Part shown: one piece after another, positions 52,068-60,148 of the stretch
Numbering within the stretch: position 1 is the first letter of the stretch
Layout: the number at the start of each line of letters is the position of its first letter
Source of the DNA: Halocatena salina
Lineage (GTDB): Archaea; Halobacteriota; Halobacteria; Halobacteriales; Haloarculaceae
Assembly: GCF_023115355.1 (NCBI RefSeq)
Contig: NZ_CP096022.1
Span: 62,001-126,000 of the forward strand
DNA length: 64,000 bases
Reading direction: 5' to 3'
The notes under the pieces: model-generated
What the model was told of the DNA's origin: nothing
What the model saw: only the letters and a program-made list of their open reading frames with translations
Database searches by the model: none
Translations under genes and position numbers: made by a program

Positions 52068-54029
52068 GTGAAATATATCGTGAACGATCGACAGACGATC
52101 TGTCCGCTCTGTGGTGTCGGCTGTCGTTTGCAGCCGGGGACTGACGGTTTGCGCGCTCAGGGGGCCGTTGGACCGGCGAACCCGAACGGACGGCTCTGTC
52201 GAAAGGGTATCGATGCGTTTGCTGTCGTGGACGAGGATCGGCTCACACGGCCAGTGGTCCGTCGAGACAGTGACTGGCGTGCTGTTTCGTGGTCAGCTGC
52301 CTACGACCACGTCGTCGATCAGTTCGAGCGATTGCTTGATGTCCACGGGCCAGACACACTCGGGTTTCTCGGAGCACCTCACTGTACGAACGAGGAAAAC
52401 TATCTTTTGCAGAAACTCGCACGACTGCTTGGAACGAACAACGTCGACAATCGCGCCCGGCACTGTCACGTTTCGACGACGCGGGTGCTATCGGATCGGG
52501 TCGGTTGGCCAGCGACGACGAATCGTCTGGCGGATCTCAGTGATGCGGATGTGATCATCGTCGCAGGGGCCAATCCTGCCGAGCGCCAACCGATCGCGTT
52601 CAACAGCTTCGTCAGACCTGCAGTCAACGAGGGAACGACTCTCATACACGTGGAACCGGTGGGGAACCGGACGACACGGTTGGCCGACGTTCATATCGCC
52701 CCTCGTCCCGGTATGGACGCTCTTATGTTCGATCTCCTGAGTGCACGGGTGTTAGAAATGGACGGCGTCGACAGGGATTTCGTAACCCGACGAACGTCGG
52801 GGTTCGAAGCGTTCACGGCCACGATAACCGAGGTAGATCACGAGACCAGAATTTCCGTTGCGGACGTGGATACCGATGTCGTCGACGATGTTGCAAGACT
52901 CATTGCCGGTGCGGATCGCGTTGCAGGAATGGTTGGCACCGGTGTCGAGGGGTCTGCCGGTCGGACGAACGCATCGGAGGCGTTCTTTCATCTACTCCTG
53001 TTAACCGGTAATTTCGGCCGCCGGGGCACTGGGTTGTACGTGCTTCGCGGTCTCACGAACGAACAGGGAGCGATCGATGCTGGCTGTGTCCCCGACCGGC
53101 TCCCCGGCCATCAGTCAGTGATGGATACCGAAGCCCGTGAGCGGATCGCTTCGGAATGGGGTGATCCACCACCATCCACTCCGGGTAAAACGGCGAAAGA
53201 ACTGCTTGCGTCGTTTGGGAACGATATTCGCGGGGCACTCGTTGTCGGGGAAAATCCTGCGATTTCCAAACGTGATCCGGAGTGGGTCCGACAGCGACTG
53301 AACGCGCTCGATCTCCTCGTCGTTCTCGACCTCGTATCGAGTGAAACGACCCGCCACGCGGATGTCGTTCTCCCGACCGCCACGAGTGTGGAAAAGGACG
53401 GAACGCTCACCAACCTCGAACGGCGCGTCCAGCGGACTCGACAAACGGTCCCACCACCGGGACAAGCCCGGCCGGACTTCGTCATCCTTCGAGACCTCGG
53501 CCAACGATTGATAGACGCTCGTGCCTTCGATTATTCGACCGTTTCCACGGTGTTCGACGAGTTGAGCCGGGTCGCACCGACTCATACGGAGATCTCATAC
53601 GCAGATATCGACCGTCACGGGCGTCAATGGCCGTTCGACAGTGATGGCGTGCTGTATGAAGAGACGTTTGCTACCCCCAATGGGGTTGCTGTCTTCGGGA
53701 GCGCACAGCCGATGGTTGAACTCGACGCCGAGAGCGGACTCCAGCTGGTCGTCGGTGGCCGAACGAGCGAACGTCACGACGATCACCGTACGAACGAGCG
53801 GACGCTACGGATGCATCCCGCGGATGCGAGTGAGCGATCGATCGAGTCGGCCGATTCGGTCGCTGTCTCTCACCGATCGGTCACTGTCGAAGCCCCAGTG
53901 CAACTCGCTAGTGATCTCCGTCGCGGGACAGTGTATCTCCCAGCAGAGGTTGCAGATCCGCTTCTCAGGTGTGAGACGTCAACTGTCACCGTCAGACCGA
54001 TCTCCAGTACAACACATACCCATCGATAA
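52068..54029 (+). CDS. Third formate-dehydrogenase-like Mo/W-bis-PGD catalytic subunit
   Basis: A 653-residue protein starting at GTG. The 4Fe-4S ligands are Cys12, Cys15, Cys19 and Cys44 (CPLCGVGC; RLCRKG). The active-site Cys133 lies in RHCHVSTTRVL, where most formate dehydrogenases have C-H-S/G-P. It lacks the long N-terminal extension of copies 1 and 2. The pterin-binding C-terminal domain ends QLVVGGRTSERHDDHRTNER. The region HCTNEENYLLQKLARLLGTNNVDN is close to FdhA copies. It stands alone, with no iron-sulfur partner gene next to it. It may use the subunits of the other operons, or act on a different substrate. Confidence 0.85.
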   Translation: MKYIVNDRQTICPLCGVGCRLQPGTDGLRAQGAVGPANPNGRLCRKGIDAFAVVDEDRLTRPVVRRDSDWRAVSWSAAYDHVVDQFERLLDVHGPDTLGFLGAPHCTNEENYLLQKLARLLGTNNVDNRARHCHVSTTRVLSDRVGWPATTNRLADLSDADVIIVAGANPAERQPIAFNSFVRPAVNEGTTLIHVEPVGNRTTRLADVHIAPRPGMDALMFDLLSARVLEMDGVDRDFVTRRTSGFEAFTATITEVDHETRISVADVDTDVVDDVARLIAGADRVAGMVGTGVEGSAGRTNASEAFFHLLLLTGNFGRRGTGLYVLRGLTNEQGAIDAGCVPDRLPGHQSVMDTEARERIASEWGDPPPSTPGKTAKELLASFGNDIRGALVVGENPAISKRDPEWVRQRLNALDLLVVLDLVSSETTRHADVVLPTATSVEKDGTLTNLERRVQRTRQTVPPPGQARPDFVILRDLGQRLIDARAFDYSTVSTVFDELSRVAPTHTEISYADIDRHGRQWPFDSDGVLYEETFATPNGVAVFGSAQPMVELDAESGLQLVVGGRTSERHDDHRTNERTLRMHPADASERSIESADSVAVSHRSVTVEAPVQLASDLRRGTVYLPAEVADPLLRCETSTVTVRPISSTTHTHR

Positions 54030-54151
54030 ACAGGACGGCAAAGAGATCTCTCCATCGTTTTGACCTGTAGATGGCGTACGAACGGAACGTTGCTCGATGA
54101 AAGATAGGTCGTTTATCTTATACTACACTAGCGGTTTATAGGGTTGGACCC

Positions 54152-54964
54152 ATGAATACCGGTTGGATGGTCCTTTTGGAGAACGTCCTCTTCGTATTCG
54201 TGGCCGGATTCACTACGGCCCTCGCAACCGGTCTCGGTGCGATCCCATTTTTCTTCTTCGATACGATCAGCGACCGCAGAAATGTCCTTCTTTGGGGTGT
54301 TTCGTCGGGGATCATGATTTCGGCGTCGGTGTTCGGACTCGTTGATGAGGGGTTGGCAAGTGGCACACCGTTGGATCTCGCCATCGGGACGGGCGTTGGT
54401 GTCCTGCTCGTTATCGTTGCCCACAATTTTCTCATCGACGCTGACATCGACCCACACGAGTACGAAAAAGCAGACTTCAACAAACTCGTGCTCATACTCG
54501 GGGTTCTTACCGTTCACAGTTTTCCCGAAGGCATCGCTGTCGGTGTCTCGTTTGCCGATCTCGGTTTGACAGACGGGGTTCATATTTTCGGTGTCTCCGT
54601 CCCGCTACTAGCTGTCTTTATGACGATCGCGATTTCGATTCACAACGTCCCGGAAGGCACTGCGATCTCGATCCCGTTGACATCGATGGGAGTTCCCAAG
54701 TGGAAGACGGTCTGGTGGGCGGTTTTTTCGAGCATTCCCCAACCGATCGGAGCCGTTATCGCGTTCGTTTTCGTCCGAACCGCACGAACGTTCCTCGCGT
54801 TCGGATTCGGCTTTGCTGCTGGGGCGATGATCACCCTCGTACTCACGGAGTTCGTCCCCGAGGCCCTGAACGTCGGGACGGACCTGCCAAATGGAGGGAA
54901 GCGTGAACTTATCGGTGGGATCGTCCTTGGGATCCTGCTGATGTTACCGCTCGCACTCGTTTGA
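54152..54964 (+). CDS. ZIP-family divalent metal transporter
   Basis: A 270-residue protein with eight hydrophobic segments. ZIP metal-site motifs are HSFPEGIAVG in one helix and HNVPEGTAISIP in the next. The short cytoplasmic loop (DADIDPHEYEKADFNK) has a few acidic and His residues. This is the GufA-like ZIP group, which takes up Zn2+, Fe2+ or other divalent metals. It stands alone. The ATG at 54152 begins just before the first helix. Metal supply for the molybdo-/iron-sulfur enzymes nearby is possible but not shown. Confidence 0.9.
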   Translation: MNTGWMVLLENVLFVFVAGFTTALATGLGAIPFFFFDTISDRRNVLLWGVSSGIMISASVFGLVDEGLASGTPLDLAIGTGVGVLLVIVAHNFLIDADIDPHEYEKADFNKLVLILGVLTVHSFPEGIAVGVSFADLGLTDGVHIFGVSVPLLAVFMTIAISIHNVPEGTAISIPLTSMGVPKWKTVWWAVFSSIPQPIGAVIAFVFVRTARTFLAFGFGFAAGAMITLVLTEFVPEALNVGTDLPNGGKRELIGGIVLGILLMLPLALV

Positions 54965-55066
54965 TTCCGGCGAAGAGCTTCATCGGCGCTGGAACTGCGA
55001 GCAGTTCCTTCCCCACTCCTGGTGGTGTATCACACGTTTCATATACCTGGCCACGAATCTTCTAGT

Positions 55067-55747
55067 ATGAAGCGACGGCAAGTCTTGTCAGGGCTCGCCG
55101 CTGGCTTTGCTCTCGGCCCTGGCTGTCTGAAACCGTTCGACAGCGATGGAGAGAACGCTTCACAACCCGATTCGGACGGGCGGACACCGACGGCCAACGA
55201 ATCTGATCGGCCGACGAACACCCAGACAGGAACGCAAAACAACAGTTCATCGCCGACCGGTTCATCATCCCATGGGGTGCTCATCGATACTACGAATCTT
55301 AAAACGTATACGAACGATGCGACCTCCTACAGCATCAAGTATCCCGCTGACTGGCAGCTTGCTTCCACCGAACCGAAGACCGTTCGAATCACTGATCCCG
55401 ACAGCATGGCTCGCATGCTCATCCGGGTGAAAGACGGTGTTCCAAGCGTCGTGCCTCGTGAGACGATCATCACGACCGCTATCCAGCAGGCCAAACGAAG
55501 GTACTCTATCGATGAAGTTACTCGGCTGGATCAACGAGAGGTGACTCTCCCGAACGGTACGCCTGCTACGCTCGTCAAGACGCGGTTGCGACGGTCAGCA
55601 ACCGATACAGTGATGCGGGGAACGTTCATCGTCGCTCACGTCGCCGAGACGGTCTATGCAGCGGGAGTTTTCGTCCCCGAAAAGGCCGTTACACCTTCCG
55701 TCGATGGGGCAATGACGGAACTCGTCACGTCGCTAACGATCCATTGA
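55067..55747 (+). CDS. Tat lipoprotein with PsbP-like domain
   Basis: About 226 residues starting MKRRQVLSGLAAGFALGPGC. The twin arginines and Cys give a Tat-exported lipoprotein. A Ser/Thr/Asn-rich linker (about 25-75) leads to a domain with SYSIKYPADWQLAST and VRITDPDSMARMLIRV, the start of the PsbP/DUF1795-like fold. It ends with a MTELVTSLTIH block. Location: outer face of the membrane. Function unknown. The internal ATG is chosen because the signal starts there. Confidence 0.75.
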   Translation: MKRRQVLSGLAAGFALGPGCLKPFDSDGENASQPDSDGRTPTANESDRPTNTQTGTQNNSSSPTGSSSHGVLIDTTNLKTYTNDATSYSIKYPADWQLASTEPKTVRITDPDSMARMLIRVKDGVPSVVPRETIITTAIQQAKRRYSIDEVTRLDQREVTLPNGTPATLVKTRLRRSATDTVMRGTFIVAHVAETVYAAGVFVPEKAVTPSVDGAMTELVTSLTIH

Positions 55748-55789
55748 TTCCGGAGCATACGTCTCCACGTTTTGTGTCTTTTCTTATGA

Positions 55790-55975
55790 TCGTTCGAGCG
55801 GGTTCAGTCGGTCGATGCACTCCTGAAAAGCCAATATCCCCGGGGCGTCCACCTATTCGTGATCCAACGGCCCTTGGTCGACACGATTTTCCATCATGAC
55901 TCTGCGGAGGAAGACGATGGAGAAACCGGTGCCAACCATCTCACAGCCCTAACTTCGGAGTGTAAACACGAATAG
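55790..55975 (+). pseudogene. Unrecognised gene fragment
   Basis: A 61-codon open stretch right after a TGA, with no start codon: it contains VQSVDALLKSQYPRGVHLFV, RPLVDTIFHHDS and an acidic tail EEDDGETGANHL. The codon pattern is haloarchaeal and more gene-like than the other frames. I do not recognise the family. It is probably the 3' remnant of a lost gene. Confidence 0.3.
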
Positions 55976-56797
55976 CTCCTCAGCAATTTTTGTTCTCTTG
56001 TTCATCGTAGAGATAAACCAGCCCAGATACGCATCAGGAATGGAGTTGGTATACGAGCTATCCCCGGTGCCAGTCGTCCATAGTGGAGATAGTTGGAGAG
56101 CGCTGTCGCTCCCCACTTTCCCGACGGGGAGAGTGGTTGCCTAGCCAGGCCCAAGTTGCAGATGGATCGTCACCCAATCAGCGAGCTCGCCAGCCGTGAG
56201 GACTGGCGGAGCGGTCTTGATGACCGGACTAGATGATGAGCCTTGCTGCCGGCCGATACCGTCAGGAAGCGGCGTACGGCTTTGAGCGTCGGCTTTGAGG
56301 CGTTCGCTGCCTGCCCGCTAGCATGGGACAACGGCTGGGTATTTGATTTCTTATGCATGACTGGACTCGAAATATGTATCTATATCGACAGTCTAAATTT
56401 CGCCGGTAGATATGCACGACGACCCTACCGAGCCGACTTCTGGCTTTCGAGAGTGATCGTGCATTGGAAATCTACTCCATCTTTGGCAGCTCTACAATCG
56501 AGTAGCATACGGAGAGGAAACCTGTATAGGTCTCAAACAATAAATCCTATACATATTTTAGATAGTAATATATTAAATAAATATAAAAAATATAGTTAAG
56601 GTTGAAATCAACATGAGTCGTTATCTGTTGTCGCTTCTCAGCAACGATCGTCGTGTTTGATCCGGATCAATCACGTATATCAATCGCTGTCTTGGATCAG
56701 TAACACGCTGGTGTTCCCCCTGCAATCACTGTAATAGCATCGATATGATGTGTTCTGGCTGTATTGGATCGGTTATTCGAGCAAACATCTCACCAAA
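55976..56797. other. Intergenic region, no gene supported
   Basis: This 820-base stretch has several open frames below 120 codons on both strands, none with recognisable domains. The part around 56380-56600 is AT-rich. It may hold remnants of a mobile element, but I could not identify one. Confidence 0.45.
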
Positions 56798-56818
56798 GAC
56801 TTAAGTCGGCTGCTTAAG
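56798..56818 (+). promoter_or_regulatory. Paired CTTAAG promoter of the rhamnosidase gene
   Basis: GACTTAAGTC, a 10-base palindrome at 56798-56807, and a second CTTAAG at 56813-56818. The first is centred about 27 bases before the ATG at 56830, the TATA position for a leaderless mRNA; the second overlaps the initiation region and could be an operator. Confidence 0.5.
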
Positions 56819-56829
56819 TGGTCTGGGCT

Positions 56830-59800
56830 ATGTCAGAATCCACTGACAGAACACGGCTGTCCCGTCCGACGGAGCTTCGTGTTGAATACGAAGAACGTCC
56901 GACGAACGTGGCTCCGGGAACGCGACCGCGGTTCTCGTGGCGAGTGGCGAGCGATCGGCGTGGCGGTCACCAAACAGCGTATCGGCTAATCGTCGGCCAC
57001 GACCGTACGGCTGTCGAAAACGGAACCGGGACTGTGTGGGATTCCGGTCGAGTCGAATCCACGAAGGCGACGAACGTCGTCTACAGTGGTCCTCGACTCG
57101 CACCGGACACGGATTACTACTGGTCGGTGATCGTGTGGACGAACACCGGTACGACGGAATGGGCCGCTCCAGCGCGGTTCTCAACAGCTCTCGACAACGA
57201 GCAGTGGACGGGTGACTGGATCGCACATCAACCCGACGGTGGCGACACGAACGGATGGCGCAGCCAGTGGAACCCGACCGATTCAACCAGTAACGAGTGG
57301 GTCCAAATCGATCTTTGTGAACGTAGGGAGATCTCGTCCGTCGGTCTGCATCCGGCACAGCCGGTCGTCATCATCAGAACGCCGGACGATACGGTTGTGA
57401 CGATGTCGTGGTTCGAGAACCCTCTCGATGGGTTCGGATTTCCCCGCGGCTACCGGATCGAGGTCGCCGATGATCCGGGCTTCGACGACGCTACGCTCGT
57501 CGTGGATACCACCGATTCGCTGGATGACGCTTCGGTCCGACGACACGAAGATCTCGACGCTCGTGGACGGTACGTCCGAGTGACAGCGACGGATCTATTC
57601 GATGTCCAGCCGTCGACGACCGTTGGTCACCGCGATACGGAGGTCGAACGACACACCGAACACGTTCATGCATGGCAGTGTTTCGCGCTTGCTGCGCTTA
57701 CTGTCCACGATCGAACCGGTGAGAACCTCGCCCACGGTCGCCCCGTTACGGCCTCGTCGTCGGTTGAGACCGATACGTGGGGATGCGATCATCTCGTGAA
57801 CGAACACGTAACGTCGCGGACCGCGTCTTCGTCACCGCTGTTGCGGACGGAGTTTACCCTCGATCGACCGATCGAGACGGCGCGAGCCTACGTTGCGGCC
57901 GTCGGCTACGGCGAACTCCACGTCAACGGCGATCGGGTGGGTGAGCGTCGCCTCGATCCCGCGTGGACGGACTACGAGCGGCGCGTCCTCTACGCCACCC
58001 ACGACATCACGGACCAACTCACGGACGGAACGAACGCTTTGGGATTGTGGCTCGGACGCGGCTGGTTTTCGAAAACCCACGCATACTGGGTTGGTGATGG
58101 ATCTCCACGAGGCCGGGTCGTTCTCACCGTGGAGTTCGAAGACGGTACGACTCACACGCTCACCACGAACGGTGAGTGGCGAGCGACCGAGAGTCCGATC
58201 CGTGAGAACGACGTTTACGACGGTGAATATTACGACGCGCGACACGAACAGGATGGATGGAGTTCGGCTGGCTTCGACGATTCGGCGTGGCGTCCTGCAC
58301 GCGTGGTCGACGGTCCTGGTGGCACCCTCCGTCCCCAGCGGATCGAACCGATGGATGTCGTCGAGACGTTCGATGTTGAGGCAGTTCACGACCACCCAGC
58401 GGGACCCATTCTCGACTTCGGACAGAACCTTACAGGGTGGCTCGAAATCGAGATCGAGGGTGCTGAATCCGGTGCGGAGATAACACTCCATCACGCTGAG
58501 GCGCTCACCGACGACGGCGATCTCTCGACGATGGATCTCCGGACGGCGGACGCGCGGGACACGTACGTTGCGCGCGGGATAGGAATCGAGACGTACGAAC
58601 CTCGGTTTACGTACCACGGATTCCGGTATGTTCAAGTGTCCGGCTATCCCGGCGAATTGGATCCGAACCGAGTGACTGCGAAGGTCGTTCACACGGCGAT
58701 GGACCGGCGCGGGAAGTTCACCTGCTCGAACGAAGACTTGAATCAACTGCAACACAACGCCATCTGGGGACTACGCGGCAACACCCATTCGATTCCGGAA
58801 GACTGCCCCCAGCGGGACGAACGCTTCGGTTGGACTGGCGATGCACACATCTCGACCAGGGCGCTGTTGTTCAATTTCGATGCCGTACGATTCGATGAGA
58901 AATGGATCCGAGACCACGAAGACGCCGCGTCCCCGATGGGCTACGTCCCGGACGTGATCCCAAACAAGCACCAAGAAAATCCGGCAGATCCTACGTGGTC
59001 GATCACACGGGTGATGATACCGTGGTATCTCTATCTGCACGACGGTAACGACCGCATCCTCCGCGAGCAGTACGAGGGGATGCGGCAGTACGTCGACTAC
59101 TGGTATTCAGTCGCGGATGATGGGATCGTTCCCAACGACTACGGCAAGTTCGGTGACTGGCTCGCCTTCGAGAATGCCGACGGCCGACGCGGACTGCCCC
59201 ATGCCCTGTTCAACACCGCGTTCCTCTATCAGGTCATAGACACCTTTGTAAAGATCGCTGATGCTCTCGGCAACGAGCGGGACCGTGAGATCTATCGCGG
59301 CCGGGCTGACCACATCGCCACTGCGTTTACCGACCGTTTTTTCGATGCCGAGAAGGGTGTCTATGGTCCCGGTACGCAGTCGTCGTACGCTGTTCCATTG
59401 TTCGTCGGTTTAGTCCCCGATACGGAGACGGAATGCGTCGTCGAGAACCTCGTTGAGAAGGTGCGAACCGACGGTGAGCAGCTCACGACCGGTTTCCTCG
59501 GAACACGCCCCCTCATCCACACGCTCGCAACACACGGGCATGCGGATCTCGCTTACGAGATTGTGAGCCAACCGGACCAACCTGGCTGGGTGTACATGGT
59601 TCGAAACGGCGCGACGACCATGTGGGAACGCTGGAACTCCGATGAAAGCGTCGGTTCCGGGATGAACTCACTCAATCACTCGCCGTTCACCCATGTCTCC
59701 GAATTCTTCTATGCGATACTAGCTGGCATCCGGATGGGTGATGTTCCAGTGACAGAACATGTCACGATCGCTCCCACGCTGGTCGATGACCTCGACTGGG

Positions 59801-60072
59801 TAAACGCGAGCGTCGAGACGCCAAACGGAAAGCTCAAAGTCGCGTGGGACCGCGATGGGGACCGAAAATACCGGCTCACTGTGGGTATTCCGTGGAACAC
59901 GTCTGCAACGATTCATCTACCGGACATCGGCGGTGCGATCGTGTCAGAGTCGGGAACGGTGCTCGAAGATAACACCGTCTCAGGTGTTCGTTCGATCGAT
60001 CGAACGGACGGTACTCGGATGATCGAGGTGGGATCGGGCACCTACGAGTTCGTGGTCGAGCCGACGAGTTGA
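56830..60072 (+). CDS. Alpha-L-rhamnosidase (GH78)
   Basis: About 1080 residues starting MSESTDRTRLSRPTELRVEY. A fibronectin-like N-terminal part (FSWRVASDRRGG; YYWSVIVWTNTG) precedes the rhamnosidase N-domain (AYVAAVGYGELHVNGDRVG; DPAWTDYERRVLYATHDIT; LWLGRGWFSK). The catalytic (alpha/alpha)6 domain shows PEDCPQRDERFGWTGDAHI and MWERWNSDESVGSGMNSLNH, with the acidic residues of GH78. An inserted segment around residues 150-300 resembles a carbohydrate-binding discoidin-like domain (VQIDLCERREISSVGLHPAQ). No signal peptide, so it acts on imported oligosaccharides. It releases L-rhamnose from plant or microbial glycans. Confidence 0.92.
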   Translation: MSESTDRTRLSRPTELRVEYEERPTNVAPGTRPRFSWRVASDRRGGHQTAYRLIVGHDRTAVENGTGTVWDSGRVESTKATNVVYSGPRLAPDTDYYWSVIVWTNTGTTEWAAPARFSTALDNEQWTGDWIAHQPDGGDTNGWRSQWNPTDSTSNEWVQIDLCERREISSVGLHPAQPVVIIRTPDDTVVTMSWFENPLDGFGFPRGYRIEVADDPGFDDATLVVDTTDSLDDASVRRHEDLDARGRYVRVTATDLFDVQPSTTVGHRDTEVERHTEHVHAWQCFALAALTVHDRTGENLAHGRPVTASSSVETDTWGCDHLVNEHVTSRTASSSPLLRTEFTLDRPIETARAYVAAVGYGELHVNGDRVGERRLDPAWTDYERRVLYATHDITDQLTDGTNALGLWLGRGWFSKTHAYWVGDGSPRGRVVLTVEFEDGTTHTLTTNGEWRATESPIRENDVYDGEYYDARHEQDGWSSAGFDDSAWRPARVVDGPGGTLRPQRIEPMDVVETFDVEAVHDHPAGPILDFGQNLTGWLEIEIEGAESGAEITLHHAEALTDDGDLSTMDLRTADARDTYVARGIGIETYEPRFTYHGFRYVQVSGYPGELDPNRVTAKVVHTAMDRRGKFTCSNEDLNQLQHNAIWGLRGNTHSIPEDCPQRDERFGWTGDAHISTRALLFNFDAVRFDEKWIRDHEDAASPMGYVPDVIPNKHQENPADPTWSITRVMIPWYLYLHDGNDRILREQYEGMRQYVDYWYSVADDGIVPNDYGKFGDWLAFENADGRRGLPHALFNTAFLYQVIDTFVKIADALGNERDREIYRGRADHIATAFTDRFFDAEKGVYGPGTQSSYAVPLFVGLVPDTETECVVENLVEKVRTDGEQLTTGFLGTRPLIHTLATHGHADLAYEIVSQPDQPGWVYMVRNGATTMWERWNSDESVGSGMNSLNHSPFTHVSEFFYAILAGIRMGDVPVTEHVTIAPTLVDDLDWVNASVETPNGKLKVAWDRDGDRKYRLTVGIPWNTSATIHLPDIGGAIVSESGTVLEDNTVSGVRSIDRTDGTRMIEVGSGTYEFVVEPTS

Positions 60073-60148
60073 TGCCGATTCGGCCGCCGACGCCCCGATT
60101 GATACTCCGACGACGTTTCAATACCAGTCTGAAGGTTTAGCGCACGGG

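Noticed and set aside
55976-56400. Possible insertion-sequence remnant
   Set aside because: No transposase motif (DDE or HUH) and no terminal inverted repeats could be recognised.
56243-56599. 118-codon frame upstream of the rhamnosidase
   Set aside because: Mixed composition, runs into AT-rich sequence and has no domain; not kept as a gene.
57832-58755. Open frame of about 307 codons on the minus strand
   Set aside because: Antisense to the GH78 gene, with no recognisable domain.
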